Of a stretch of 64,000 nucleotides of DNA, positions 1 to 12,000 are shown piece after piece. The stretch comes from Jackrogersella multiformis. Its lineage: Eukaryota; Ascomycota; Sordariomycetes; Xylariales; Hypoxylaceae. Position 1 is the first letter of the stretch. Each line of letters begins with the position of its first letter. Below the pieces are notes generated by a model, which saw only the letters and a list, made by a program, of their open reading frames with translations, did not search any database and was not told the origin of the DNA. Location of the stretch: positions 1,302,001 to 1,366,000 of the forward strand of contig CADCXD010000004.1 of the NCBI GenBank assembly GCA_902806575.1, written 5' to 3'. Both the position numbers and the translations under genes were made by a program.

Positions 1-1301
1 AAGTTTTTCAATGTAATTGAATTTTAGAATTTTATATTCTTAGGTCCTATAGCTCGTGAGAAAAAAGTGAGACGCTATATGAATAGGGGCAATCGCAGGT
101 AATAAAGCATACTGCCGACGTACATATGGAGGTATTAGAGAATGGATGGGTAGCACAAGCAACTTTAGAAAATGTGATGGTTGTTCCTGTTAAGTTGCAG
201 CCTCATGGATGGTAGAGCTGGATGCGGACTAGGCAAGCCAGGGTTCGGACCTCTTGGATAAACCGTCACGCCAGAAGCGGTTTAGATGATCCGTAAAATT
301 TCAGGAACCGCCCAATAAAGAGAGTCGTTCAGTTTCTCCCCGTCAACAAACCCCAGTCGCTTGTTCTTTCTACTATGTAAGCTTGCTGCAAGAAAAACAA
401 ACCAATGCTACGTAAACCTAGAAACGAAGAAAGTCTCTTCCAGATAGGTAGATACCTAGGTACATGGGTATACCATGTAGTGTATGTACCTGTGTTATCT
501 ACATATCTACCTAGGTACTTAGGGTGTAGGTAGGTACCTACCTAGGGTAAAGGTCTGGGGTGGTTGGGTCCATATACCAAGGTAAGGTTCCCACTCGTTA
601 CGGTCGTGGCCCGAAATTCTTGCCTTTCACACCTCTTCTTTCCAATCGCAAAGAGCTCCGACTTGCTCTGAAAGGATCGACTCTGCTTGACTTTGCTGTC
701 AATGGCCATTCTTTATTATATACCTAGGTAACTATACCTAATTATACCTAACTATACCTATCTTTAGACATTCTCGAACGAGGTGCGAGGTGCGAGGTGC
801 AACTTGCAGAGTTATTATACCCTAGGTACCTAGGTAATAAATAGCTTCTGCCTTCGACTTGGCCTTTTGTGCTTCTCCATCTTTCCCTTTAGCTACATGC
901 AATCCTAGGCTTTCCTCCAGTATTTTTCTTTCACGTCACTGTAAGTCGAAGTCATGAACGACACAAAAACTCGCGGTGTGGCTTCTAATTGACAATGTAT
1001 TCTAGCCTTTGACCCTTTCAACTTTTCTCTTTTGCGCCTCCGTTCCTTATACTTATATTATAAACTTGACAAAGAGGAAACACAATCGCCTTCTTCTATC
1101 ATCTATACTTCTTTGATCTAGGCCCATTAGCTACGCCGTCTTACATTTTCATATCCATAAGACAACCCCCCATGACACCTCACCGCATAGAAATTTCTAG
1201 CACTATCAATATTACTTGAGAAGAAAAAAGAAGTTCGTCTCTGGTTCGGAAACTCTCTCAATCCTATATAGCATTCTTCTAGGAAAATCAATGGCAAAAA
1301 G
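1..1301. other. Spacer and 5' region of the WD40 gene
   Basis: No supportable gene. The stretch is AT-rich and holds a dense cluster of the palindromic motif (CCTAGGTA / GGTAGGTACC) at about 445-560, 720-760 and 815-838. The last 200 bases before the WD40 start are pyrimidine-rich, as is common in fungal promoters. The left edge shows no truncated gene. Confidence 0.6.
440..838. repeat. Cluster of the CCTAGGTA/GGTACC palindromic motif
   Basis: Several overlapping copies: AGGTAGATACCTAGGTAC, TCTACCTAGGTACTTAGG, GTAGGTAGGTACCTACCTAG (about 526-545) and CCCTAGGTACCTAGG (about 821-835). This is the densest cluster of a motif that recurs in most spacers of the window. Confidence 0.9.
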
Positions 1302-4300
1302 ATGGCGTCCACTCCTTCAAATCGGTTAAAATTGACGCCGTCGAACTCACCTTACCTTCCGCACCCTGCTCGATCTCCTTATCGAAGCAGACCCCCCATA
1401 GACCCTCGCCTGTCTTTAAAACGAGTCGTCGGTACCACCTGTGCTTCACCCACCGGCTTCGACACCGTAAATTCTTCATTTGCATATATCGCCGGCGGAG
1501 CTGTGGTTGTGGTGGACGTCGATGGAGCTGAATATACTCAGCGCTTCTACCGAGCTCGCCCCACTGCTCTCCCCATCTACAGTACTTCTCCGCTTCCTCA
1601 CTCTGCCTCAACCTCACTACAAACCCCCAAAGCGAACGACAGCCGAAACCGAGTATCGTTGCGAGAGTCAAGCTTCGGCTCTTATGATTGGGCTGAATCT
1701 TCCACGTCATCTAAGACGTGGACCAGCCGAGAACGTATCAAGGCTGCTACGTGTTTAGCTCTTAGCAAAGAGGGAAGATTTCTGGCCGTTGGTGAAACTG
1801 GCTACGCTCCCCGAGTGCTCATCTTCAACCTGGAAGACAACTCGTCGGATACCCCGCTCGTGTCTCTTAGTGAGCATGCGTTCGGAGTCAAGGCTGTCGC
1901 TTGGTCGCCCGACTCAAAATATCTCGCCTCCATCGGATTTGCCAACGACGGTTTCCTCTACATATGGAAGATAGACCCGAAGACGGGTGCTGCAAAGCTG
2001 TTCCAGCAAAACAGATGCACATCCTATATCCGCGGCATGATATGGGTGGGCAACAATCTGATCACTGTGGGTGTACGCCATATAAAGGTGTGGAAGGTTG
2101 AGGAGGGCCAATCGACGTCTCCTTCGAAGCAGAAGTCCATTGGAGAGCCGAGCTCAACCCTCCAACCACATCAAAAAACGTTGCCTGGTCGCAACGTTTT
2201 ACTCGGCAACATGCTCGAAGCGACGTTCACATGCGCCGCCGCCATCGACGATACGAAGGCTGTCATTTGCTCCGAGACGGGCGATGTATGTCTATTCGAC
2301 GACACGGACAAGCAGATGAAGTTGATCAATGTCCTCGAAAGTGGATTTGCGACCACCTGCGTGGCGATCCGTGGAAACGTCGTCTATCTTGGTGGTAAAT
2401 CGGGGGACCTGGCAACCCTCGATCTGGAGTCCTTCGTGACATGTAGTTCGAACTGCTTGCGCACAAATGTAGGCTCGTTTGCGGGTCTCTTTGCCATGGG
2501 ATTCCTAGAGAAAAACATGGTGACGGTTGATGCCAGGCGCACCATTCACGTTTGGGGACTTGATCACGTTCCGGGGACACTGGACTTGGACTCTCCTCCC
2601 ATTCCAATCCCGGGACATCAAGACCCAGTTCTAGGCGTCGAGTCTATCAAGCGCCCAAATACCTCGGGTGCTGATTTTTATAGCTGGTCCGGATCTGGAC
2701 AGGTTATATTGTGGGATGTCGACGGCAATATTAAATCCTCTTTTGAGGTGCCGCTTGACGAGGCTTGCATCGAGGACGAGCCTGATCTTGTTAACCAACT
2801 AACTCTGGTCCGATCCACCGAGGGTGGCAGATTTTTTGTCACAGGCGATAAGCTGGGGATTGTTAAGATCATTGACTTCTCAACCCTGAAATGTGTGTCA
2901 TCTATGAAAGCTCACGCTTCCGATTGCCAGTTTATCACCACATACGAGGATCAGTCGAAGTTCGTCATTGCAACTTGCGGTCGAGATCGTACAGCCCAGT
3001 TATTCCACAAAACGACGAGCGGGGACTTTGAACACTTTCAAACAATTGAATTCGCTGCTAGGGTGATTCAAGTACTCATTCCGTCGGCTGACAGGGTGAT
3101 AACTTGCTCTCTAGACAGGGCACTACAAGTCCATGACTTGGTAACAAAAGATGGCGACCCAGATGTCATGGCAGCTATTCCTTCCAAAACCCTCCCGCTT
3201 AAAGCCTCGCCGTCGTCAATGACGATGGGTTCGGATGGAAAATCTTTATTTGTGTCGCTACTAGATCGCTCCGTATGTTTGTTTGATTTGGAGAGTGGAA
3301 AAGTTGCAAACTCGTTTAAATGCACTGATGAGAGCGGAATCGAATCTGTTGTCTTGGATTCCCTTACTGCTCGGCCAGCTACCGACAAGGAGCCATCGTT
3401 CCTTTTAGGCATCTCGAACACAGATAAGTCGATCAGGATATATGACGGCCAGACAGGATCATTCTTAGATCGTGAATGGGGCCATACCGAGGCTATTAAT
3501 GGCTTAGCATTGATTGAGGGAGATGAAAACATGCGAAAGGTAGTGAGCGTTGGATCTGACGGTACGATCATGATCTGGGAGATGGACCTACAGGATCCAT
3601 CATGGGGCCTGGGCACTCGTGACCCGTCCCCAATCAAAGATAGTTCTGCTCTTTCTCGACCTACACTTCGACGCGTTCTATCTAAAGCTGAGCTCGCGGA
3701 GTTTCAACGCTCCTCCCCATCTGCAGGCAGGCGATCACCCCCAAGGACAATCTCAAAGAGGAAATCTATATTTAATCTAACCTCTGCGTCTTTATCGCGA
3801 ACACCTATTCCTCAGCTTCAGACTGGTTCCTCATTGGGAATTGCTGAGGATACCCCGTCCAGGCGACCAGCAGACAACCGTTGTTCTAGTCCGCCAACTA
3901 GCCCCAGGACGCGAGTAAAAAGGCGTCCATCTCTCCCACAGCTCAATTCTGCGAAAACCAAAAGCAACAGCAATTTGCGAGGTTTCGGATCCCTCAATAT
4001 GGCTACCGAGCAGGCTTGTCGAACGCTTCGAGCCTACCGGAGGAAGCTCGCTTCTAGTGATCCCATCAGCCAGGATGTTCTTGCCGAATTAGATCAAGAG
4101 CTTCGCCTTACCGCAGTCGCATTAGGCGACCGGGCCACACGAAGCAAGGCTATGAGCGATACTCTGCTGAATGGCCTCCTTGACCAATACTCGGAGCGGT
4201 TGGTTGCGATGTTGGACGAAAAGCTCCGGCTCAACTACCCATACCCATACCAATACCCATGCCCATCGACCTCAGACCAAGAACCGGAGCCACTTGAAAA

Positions 4301-4343
4301 GCGTCCTGGGTCATCTGGAGCTGACTCCAACGGCTCGACATAA
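1302..4343 (+). CDS. WD40-repeat scaffold protein, MAPKBP1/WDR62-like
   Basis: A single uninterrupted frame of 1013 residues. The first ~760 residues contain many WD40-type blades: motifs such as VAWSPDSKYLASIG, YIWKI and GTIMIWEMDL end strands in the usual pattern, enough for two beta-propellers. The overall arrangement resembles the MAPKBP1/WDR62 family, whose animal members scaffold JNK signalling or spindle poles; no fungal role is assumed here. The C-terminal ~250 residues are Ser/Pro/Arg-rich and look disordered (many SP and RRxS sites), with a short helical stretch near residues 890-970 and a tyrosine-proline repeat (YPYPYQYPCP) encoded by a tandem CCATAC hexamer at about 4236-4265. 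The start at 1302 is the first ATG of the frame and is preceded by an A-rich leader. The protein acts presumably as a cytosolic scaffold. Fold is certain, orthology moderate. Confidence 0.85.
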   Translation: MASTPSNRLKLTPSNSPYLPHPARSPYRSRPPIDPRLSLKRVVGTTCASPTGFDTVNSSFAYIAGGAVVVVDVDGAEYTQRFYRARPTALPIYSTSPLPHSASTSLQTPKANDSRNRVSLRESSFGSYDWAESSTSSKTWTSRERIKAATCLALSKEGRFLAVGETGYAPRVLIFNLEDNSSDTPLVSLSEHAFGVKAVAWSPDSKYLASIGFANDGFLYIWKIDPKTGAAKLFQQNRCTSYIRGMIWVGNNLITVGVRHIKVWKVEEGQSTSPSKQKSIGEPSSTLQPHQKTLPGRNVLLGNMLEATFTCAAAIDDTKAVICSETGDVCLFDDTDKQMKLINVLESGFATTCVAIRGNVVYLGGKSGDLATLDLESFVTCSSNCLRTNVGSFAGLFAMGFLEKNMVTVDARRTIHVWGLDHVPGTLDLDSPPIPIPGHQDPVLGVESIKRPNTSGADFYSWSGSGQVILWDVDGNIKSSFEVPLDEACIEDEPDLVNQLTLVRSTEGGRFFVTGDKLGIVKIIDFSTLKCVSSMKAHASDCQFITTYEDQSKFVIATCGRDRTAQLFHKTTSGDFEHFQTIEFAARVIQVLIPSADRVITCSLDRALQVHDLVTKDGDPDVMAAIPSKTLPLKASPSSMTMGSDGKSLFVSLLDRSVCLFDLESGKVANSFKCTDESGIESVVLDSLTARPATDKEPSFLLGISNTDKSIRIYDGQTGSFLDREWGHTEAINGLALIEGDENMRKVVSVGSDGTIMIWEMDLQDPSWGLGTRDPSPIKDSSALSRPTLRRVLSKAELAEFQRSSPSAGRRSPPRTISKRKSIFNLTSASLSRTPIPQLQTGSSLGIAEDTPSRRPADNRCSSPPTSPRTRVKRRPSLPQLNSAKTKSNSNLRGFGSLNMATEQACRTLRAYRRKLASSDPISQDVLAELDQELRLTAVALGDRATRSKAMSDTLLNGLLDQYSERLVAMLDEKLRLNYPYPYQYPCPSTSDQEPEPLEKRPGSSGADSNGST

Positions 4344-5458
4344 CGCAAACATTCATTTCATATTGTGTATTAGTCATTTTGTATATCACATGACGCGCAA
4401 CATAAAGCATGCGCCATCAATACGGGTAACGGGGAGAACGAAGGGAGGGGGGAGATGCAGTCTTGGGTGACTTGAGGCGTTTGAAACTCCTTTGTTTTGT
4501 TATTTCGGTAAAACGTCTAAGGGCCAGACGATCGGACACGGCGTTGTAGGATATGGGTGGTTTTCTATTCCGTTTACTAGGTCAGCTCGACTTCCACTCA
4601 ACATGATACCACTTGGCAGGAGAAAAAAAATAGGAGTTATACGGAACAGCGCCGTGGCTGTGCGCTCGGCGGGGAGGAGGGAAGGGGAAGGGGGAAGGGG
4701 AATAAGTCCAAGTCTATTATTACCACTTGAGATGGGGCTGCTTTGTTTACATGCATCAATTGATTCTGCCTACCACGTAGGGCACCACTTGTTCAAATTC
4801 GCTTCTTCCGCTTGCCCATATGCTTTGGTGAAGTCCGACTTTATAACCCCCCTTGCTTCTAAGTAGGTACGTAATCGTGATTGGGTATAGGGGTAACATT
4901 CACGTATTAGGGTTGCATACCGTAATAGGGGTAGGTAGGTACCTACCTATATATATATATATATGAATCTCGAAGTTCAAACCTCAACGCTCAAGGGTGA
5001 AGCAGTAACTACAGACATAGTTACGTCAGGAGCAGGTATATACATAATTCAACGAGCCCATTCGAACGGGCGGATACAGACGGATGGATACGCACTTGTC
5101 CATCCCATATCATTTCTCATCGTGCCTAGAGCTAGGCTACAGGTTACAGGTTGTAGGTTACATCTATATCTAAGTTATCGTTATTGTTATCCAGCTGGGG
5201 AACAGCATCTCTCGGGTTTGGAAAAAAAAGATTGAAAAAAAAAAGCCTTTCGCCTTTTTCTTTTTTGAATATCCTCGCTAGTCCCATGCTTTTACTCATT
5301 CGCTTGCCTTTTGCTAGGCCGTAACACTTACAAACCGCCCGACCGACCGCCCAGTCCAGTACAGCATAGCGCAGCACCGAGTTTATCTATCATCCCAGCT
5401 CATCACGATTCATACCGCTCTCCTCTTCTTACTCTCCTCATTCCCTTTAAGTAGGTCA
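4344..5458. other. Spacer between convergent genes
   Basis: About 1.1 kb between two convergent genes. It holds a palindromic-motif cluster followed directly by a (TA)n run at about 4930-4966 and purine-rich stretches near 4675-4705. No coding region or RNA gene is supportable. Confidence 0.55.
4928..4966. repeat. GTAGGTAGGTACCTACC motif plus (TA)n microsatellite
   Basis: A copy of the palindromic GGTAGGTACCTACC motif runs directly into about nine TA units. Simple sequence in a convergent spacer; it may form a hairpin or act as a 3' boundary. Confidence 0.8.
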
Positions 5459-7951
5459 TTATACTACAAGCCCGTCATGCTGCACCTGATCTCGTTCGAG
5501 GCGCTCAAGTCCATTGCACACGGCGCCGTAGACCCTCAAGGGGACGGCGACCTCGAAGCTCTCGCAGTCCAAGTTTTCGGCAGCGACGAGCACGAGGCCA
5601 CCTCTCTCATCGCGAGAGATCTCTTCCAGCAGCGGGTGCGGCTGGGAATCCGCGTCCAGGTCCGCGACGTCCGGGCCCTCGCTCGCGGACGAGGGGACCA
5701 CGAACTCGATCCTGATCTTCCAATCGAGGCTCAGGCCGCTGGTTACGAACTCGGGTGTCGCGCTGATGGGGATCGTGGGGTTAAAGACAACGCGGCGGGC
5801 GAAGAGCGTCGCTTCGCTAGAGCTCCCGTATACTTTGCGCGTGACCCTGTGTACGCTAGCTTCGCTCCTTAGCGCCAGCGTCGGCTCCACGCGCTCCGCC
5901 GTCTCGAGGGCCGCGTGGATGGCGTAACATGGGATCTCCGCGCCGGTGAAGTCAATCGCCATACTTACGGACTCCCCTAATTTGTACGCGGGTCGTGCGA
6001 GCATCACGACGCCGACGCGCTTGCCATTTCGGGCTATTTCGAAACGGTTACTACTCTGTCCGGACTCGGAGGAGAGGTTTGAACGGAGGATGGCGAGGTC
6101 TATCGCGTCTTTCGCCGAGGACGACTCTTCATAAGCGGAGGTACGACGGGACTGGGGAGCCGTGGCAGTTGGAGATAGAAGCCCGAGACCTTGGCGAGGC
6201 CGGTCGAGGAGCTCTTCGACATAACTTAGGAAACCATTGTACGTAGAATCCGTTTGGTCGGGTATACGCCTCTTCGAAGAGAGAAGAACAGACGATTTAT
6301 CAAGCGCCTGTACCCTCGCGAGGTCACGAAGAATGATATACGGCGAAAGTAGATCATGGCCGAGAATCTCACCATGGCTATTAACGCTCCCAAGGACGCG
6401 GAAGGGGACCTCAACTGATCGTACTTGCTGCTCCTTAGTGCCGCCAGGTCTTTGGGTACCAATCACCAGACTATACGAGATTTTTATAGCCTTACCCCGA
6501 TGTGTTGGAGGCAGTCCTTTCGGTAGTTTGAACGAGTATTCGTATGTCCTACTCTCGCCGGGAGCGAGTTGTAAATCCACGAATAATATCGACTGTGGCG
6601 TTGATAGTAGAGGGATGGACTTAGAGCTCACAGCACCTCGCATTTGCTTGATACTACTGAGTTCTCCGCCGCCAAGAAGCTCTCCAATAGAATTACCGAG
6701 ACTTCCCCAGCCGAAGCCTGTTAAGAGCCCGCTGGTCCTTCTTGTGTTCTCGACACCAATAACGCCGCCTCCCTGGCCACCCAAAACAGCTTTTCGCTTA
6801 ACCGCCTCAAAGGGGCCCAAGTTGATAAGTGATCCGTCCAGGGTGAAGGAACCTTGCACTTGGGCGTAGCCCATCATCAACGACTCCGGCAGCCGCGCCT
6901 GACTGATACTCATCATGCCGGAGCTTCGCCGGAGATGGGCTGGTCTTCGTCCGCCATGTAACGGCTGCGTCACATATTCTGATGCTAACGTCTCGGAAGA
7001 GTTATTGCTCATTGAATAGAACTCGCCACTACTCCTAGGAGTCCCGCCGGCAATACTCGCCGCAGATAATATCCGTGCTGCAGGGGCTGACTGTTCGGTG
7101 ATGGTAGGTATCGAATCCCTTGAGCGCACCGGGAGACTCACTACTCCACCAGGCCCTGATAGAGGCGCAGTCAAATAATCGATCGGTTGCGTAGTCGGTG
7201 AGCTGATAACTTCTGTCGGTTGTGGTGGTGGCGTCATAGGAAATTTAAAGTCCGGCATCGCCCCAGGGCTTCTTTTTGACGAGTTTGAAACAACGAAGCC
7301 AGGAGTGTTTGGTACTGTCGATGACCCGGATGAACCAAACCCATGCTTAGTTGGGGGAAAGGAGTTATACAAAGGGGAAGATTCCGAACCGAATGGTCGT
7401 CTACTTGGCAAGGCGGCTGACTGTGGGCCATTTATCAATCCGCCCCTTGGTGATATCTGTAAGCTGGCGGATCTTCCATGGCCGCGAGAAGACCGCGGAG
7501 GCCGTGAGGCGGGCGATAGTTTTCCATGCGATTGTTGTTCTTCGATAGTTGCGGCCGATCCTATCGACACTATGGAAAGTGATCGCTTATGAGCATGACC
7601 AAGTCGTTGTGGTGATTGTTGTGTTGGTGTCCATTGCTGAGGTGCCCCCCTTAAGCGTGAGCTACTCGAAGGAACAGTCAGAGACAAGGTTGAGCGATGC
7701 CCTCGTGTAGGCACTGGGGGTGTCAACCCATTGTTCGGTTTTGTCCTCGGACTTAATAGGGGTGAGGGCTGTCTCGATCGCTCGGGAATAGTCTGTGGTT
7801 GCTGATGTTGGTTCGAGGATCTCGCCTGGTTCGGGCCAGGAGCGATATTCTTGAAAGTGATGTGGCATTTAATATCCTCGCCGGCAAAAACGGTCTGGTC
7901 ATCCCATGTTATGAAGACTCGTATATTGCTCAATCCTCCATCAGGCGGCAT
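5459..7951 (-). CDS. rgp1: Rgp1 family, subunit of the Ric1-Rgp1 Golgi Rab-GEF
   Basis: Intronless frame of 830 residues. Rgp1 with Ric1 forms the exchange factor for the Golgi Rab Ypt6/Rab6 in retrograde endosome-to-Golgi transport. The N-terminus (residues ~8-35, IRVFITWDDQTVFAGEDI) begins an arrestin-like beta-sandwich. A long Ser/Pro/Gly-rich disordered insert follows (~40-340). The conserved Rgp1 core (~350-830) contains LQLAPGESRTYEYSFKLPKGLPP, the block FRVLGSVNSHGEILGHDLL, and the late sandwich around GKRVGVVMLARPAYKLGESV. The insert makes the protein longer than yeast Rgp1, a common situation in filamentous fungi. The start is the first ATG (MPPDGGLSNIRV) and fits the family's short N-terminus. 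No frameshift is seen. Confidence 0.88.
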   Translation of the reverse strand: MPPDGGLSNIRVFITWDDQTVFAGEDIKCHITFKNIAPGPNQARSSNQHQQPQTIPERSRQPSPLLSPRTKPNNGLTPPVPTRGHRSTLSLTVPSSSSRLRGAPQQWTPTQQSPQRLGHAHKRSLSIVSIGSAATIEEQQSHGKLSPASRPPRSSRGHGRSASLQISPRGGLINGPQSAALPSRRPFGSESSPLYNSFPPTKHGFGSSGSSTVPNTPGFVVSNSSKRSPGAMPDFKFPMTPPPQPTEVISSPTTQPIDYLTAPLSGPGGVVSLPVRSRDSIPTITEQSAPAARILSAASIAGGTPRSSGEFYSMSNNSSETLASEYVTQPLHGGRRPAHLRRSSGMMSISQARLPESLMMGYAQVQGSFTLDGSLINLGPFEAVKRKAVLGGQGGGVIGVENTRRTSGLLTGFGWGSLGNSIGELLGGGELSSIKQMRGAVSSKSIPLLSTPQSILFVDLQLAPGESRTYEYSFKLPKGLPPTHRGKAIKISYSLVIGTQRPGGTKEQQVRSVEVPFRVLGSVNSHGEILGHDLLSPYIILRDLARVQALDKSSVLLSSKRRIPDQTDSTYNGFLSYVEELLDRPRQGLGLLSPTATAPQSRRTSAYEESSSAKDAIDLAILRSNLSSESGQSSNRFEIARNGKRVGVVMLARPAYKLGESVSMAIDFTGAEIPCYAIHAALETAERVEPTLALRSEASVHRVTRKVYGSSSEATLFARRVVFNPTIPISATPEFVTSGLSLDWKIRIEFVVPSSASEGPDVADLDADSQPHPLLEEISRDERGGLVLVAAENLDCESFEVAVPLRVYGAVCNGLERLERDQVQHDGLVV

Positions 7952-9023
7952 AGTGACACTCCTTCCGATTGAAGGAGAGTACTCATTTATAGGACCGCAT
8001 CGTTGTTGTCGTCATATCACTAGAAAATCGAAGGTGGGCAGCCCTCGGGAGCAACGAAGACGAGTCTGTCGCAAGCTAAGATGCCCAATGTTCGGGATGC
8101 CGATATCGAAATGGAATGATAGAAGCTAGGAGCTGGTGACGGTTCGGCGTGTAGAGGCGTTAATTTAGTATCGAACTTGTAGGATTATATTTTGGGAAGA
8201 TTGATCGAGTCTAAGATTGGGTTTTTATCTAAAATCGGTCGATTGATTAGTTTCGGTAGAGTTTTAGAGTTTTATATTTGGAAGCAATCGCAACGTCGCG
8301 ACGGTAGATGGAACGACGTTATGATGCATCAGTAGGCTCTTGGTAGATCAGCAAGACCAGCTAGGTATCTACACTAGGTAGGTACCTCCCGTTATGAACG
8401 TAAACCCCTGTAGTTCGGTCATGGTAAAACTTAACCCCGTATCTAGCCCCTTACCTAAGTCAGTAGTATCTACTGAAGTAGGTGTCGTCACCTCTAACAC
8501 CCACCAATCACGGACAAGCATCTTACATCATCTATTTCTATCATCACCATCTGCCTCATAAATTTATATTGTAGTTACTAGTCCATTAATATGATAATTA
8601 TAGGCAGCCTTATATATTTTATTTGGAACCATTAGACTTACTAGGATGATCAAACTGGAAGATGACGATGATTAGATACTCTGGACGTGATTCTACCGGA
8701 GGTCTAAGGAAGATGAAAATGCGGAGGGGAGAAGAAGCAGGAAGATACCCTTTTGGTGCACTACCACATGTTTTGGGGGATAGCACAAAGGGTTGGCACA
8801 TTTATGCTCTCTGGACGCCGTAGTAATAATCTCGGCTTCATTCAGATCATGGAAAGGCGTACCTATATTCAGGTTCTCGAAACGTTAACTCATCAGAATT
8901 TGTGAAAGCTAGAATCAAATGCTACCCAACATTCGATATGCAATCATACTGCTCATCCAACACACAAACACGATCCAACGCGCTTTCGTAATTCGTGCCG
9001 CCATCCATTCACTCAGTAAGTCA
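7952..9023. other. Spacer between rgp1 promoter and dcl2 3' end
   Basis: AT-rich, with a palindromic-motif copy at about 8362-8388. It should hold the rgp1 promoter (7952 upward) and the dcl2 3' untranslated region (just below 9024). Short frames at 8619-8801 and 7851-8129 show no family features. Confidence 0.55.
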
Positions 9024-12000
9024 TCACATCATACCCTGGTCCTCGCGGGACTTCAGAATCTTGTAAGCCATGTCCGCAGCCTTGGTCTGTATCTCCTTGG
9101 GGCTGACCCCGCCGCCAACATCCACGATAACCTCCCCGGCGACCAAGATCCTACAGAACAGCTCTCTAGACCCGTCTTCTGTGTCGCGGACCTCGTTCCG
9201 GTACACCACCGTCTTGAGGTACTTACCCGCTAGTATGCCGAGGTGGTTCTTGGGGTCCAGCACGTCGACCTGGTCGGCGAGCATGCGGCGCAGGTAAGGT
9301 AGGATGCCCGCCTTCTCGGCGACCTGGGCGCACATCTCCATAGACCCGGAGTCCACCCACACGGCGCCGAGCACGGCTTCGAAGAAGTCGCAGAAGAACT
9401 TGGGGATGTGGAGGTGGGCGAGTTGCACCCAGGGGTAGCCCTTGCTGTGCTCGATGGCGTCGAGGATGGGCTCTCTCTCCAGCGAGTGGCTTTCCACCAC
9501 GACTTGCTGTGTTCTCCCCATCTCCCGATCCATGTGGCGCATGAATTTCCAGAAAGGGATCTTGGTCTGCCTCTCGATCGTGGTTGCGTCCGTCGAGATC
9601 TCGGTGGCCTCCTGGGAGATAGTCCACTCCATGCCGAGGAAGCCGAGGAGGTCTGCGTTGACGGAGGCGGTGCGGAACAGGTGCATTTCCCGCGGGTCCA
9701 TGTCTCGCTCGAATTCCCAGATGACGGAGACGACGATGAAGTCGAGTATGGCGTCGCCGAGGAACTCCAGGCGCTCCATGCAAGACCCTGTCGAATTAAC
9801 GAAGCCGAATGAAGCGTGTGTAGCCGCTTCGACGAGCAGGTTCTTGTTGTGGAAGGAATAGCCGATGAGCTCCTCCAGGGGAACAAGGGGACCCACGAGT
9901 TCAGTACTCATGGAAGTCTGGCTGAACAAAGCACTACGGGCAGAATCGAGGCTGTGCCACTCAACCTCAGGAAGGAATATTCGGATGCAGGTGAGAGCCT
10001 TGGACAGTTCGCCATCTATATATGCAGCTCCTATCAGGGCCTCCACGACATCTGCAAGCGTCTTTGTTGACATTGGCCGTTTGTCAGGTACGCTTACATC
10101 TACCTTAATGAGGTCTTCCACATAAAGGGGTTGCCACTTTTTGGCCTTGAACCCCCTTTTGAGGATAAACTTGTCCAAGCCGGTCTCGACCGCAGCACGG
10201 CAAAGCCTAGAGTTAGACACCACACTTGTCTTCTTGGCGTCAAGATATCCTTCTGGGAAGTGCGGGTCTGTATTAAGTCAGCATTGATGTCCTCTTTCAT
10301 AAATTATAAGTTATCGTGACATACGGTTAGCTGTTACAGTAGCTGTCGTGAACATTTTGAGGATTGTGTCGCCAAGAAACTCGATTCTTTCGTAGTTCGT
10401 TCCTTCTGCGGTGCCTGGAGCATTGATGGCAGTAGTTACAAGTGAAATATCTGAGTATCCTACGTCTTTCAACAAGGTCTCGCTCAATTCACTTGCAACT
10501 AGGTAGATCTCGACCATATGTATAATAGAAGGAAGGAGAGCGCCGAAGTAAACGTTGGATACGTGAATACTATCCATTCGACAAAGGTGTGCAGGCATGG
10601 CAATTTGACTTCGTTTACCAGGAGTTGAATTTTTTTTCACAGGATGAAGAAAGTTTTTTCGTCGAGTCCATTTCTCTAAGATCAACCAAGGGGTATCTTT
10701 CGGTTGACTGCGCAGCCTCTCTAATACTGGGTGGTCTGGATCAAGAGCAGGTAGCCAGGCTTTTAACAAATATGGATACCCACTGTTGTTGTCTCGTATA
10801 AGCACCGTATCGTCAAGGCAGGCTTCTTCAATGCATTTTTGGCCAACTAGCTGCTGAAATGGAATATCTTGGGTCGGTGATCGAAAGTGTATAGCCTGTG
10901 CGGTATTTCGAACGCCTAAGTTACGATAACCATAGACTAGATCCATTAATGCAGGGCCTTGATCAAGACAGAGATCATGCGCAGACACAACCCTTGTTTC
11001 GCCTATTTCAACTCTCCAGGATATTGACCTGTCCCAGAATAGCTCGAAATCTGGCACCCCTGGGAAGGGTACGGGTAGTGAAGCATCAAATTCACACATC
11101 ACATCACCCTGTTGGTCTACTAGTCGTAACCGGCGTTGGTAGAACTCGGTCTGATGACCCCAAGCATGCGCAATTTGTACCCATGGGTTCCATCGCTCAA
11201 GAACCTGAGTTTCCCCGGGCCTTGTCTCGCAGCTTCTCAGAAACTCATTATTCCATGGCAATAAGTTTTTATTGAGTAGATTTGCTTTGTAGATGGCTAC
11301 ATAAGCTTGAAAAGCAGCATCCTTGCTAGCATTCTTCTCGGAAAACCAGAAGCCCTTGCTTTCCACTCGCCGGAGTTCGTGGTCCAGTGACATCGGTAGG
11401 ACCACCGTCGCAGTGATTTGTGGGAATTCTTTCAAAGACGTTCTCTTTCGTTTGAAGATATAATACGGCCTCGAATCGGTATACTGCTGAACTGATAATT
11501 GCCTGCAAAAATGTTCCAAGTGTGATTTCGCTTGGTCAAAGTCAATATGCGCACCAGTTTCTGGTATATAGAGAGGTTCGACTGCAGGTTGCTCTGACTC
11601 TTCAATCTCTACGAGCTCCTGAATTTTTCTTAGGTCATCTTCATAACGCCTCTTCATTTCCTCCTCGAGTGCCGTCCATTGGTCGACTTGGCAGGTGGGC
11701 TCGTTCATCAGAAGAATAAGTTTCGACTCTCTCATCCGGGTTCTACCACGCCTCTGGATGAATGCTTTCAGGTTATCCGGTAAGTCGAAGCATACAACCA
11801 TATTGCATGCTGGGACGTCTATACCCTCCTCGAGTACACTAGTAGCTATGAGGAGATTAAGAGTTCCGCTTTGAAACTCTTCAAGATCCTGATAACCACT
11901 CGTTTTGTTAAGAGAACCAAGGTCTCGCTTTCGGCCGGATTGAGTACTTGTACCTACCATAGCGCCAACCCGGAAATGTTTCTTTAATAGTGGGTGAATA

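Noticed and set aside
200..262. Possible tRNA: TGGTAGAGCTGG followed by GGTTCGGACC
   Set aside because: The two boxes are only about 30 bp apart, the T-arm does not pair and no acceptor stem is visible.
9223..9886. Two long minus-strand frames and plus-strand frames over the dcl2 3' exon
   Set aside because: Low-complexity translations in the wrong frames of the RNase IIIb exon, caused by GC-rich codons.
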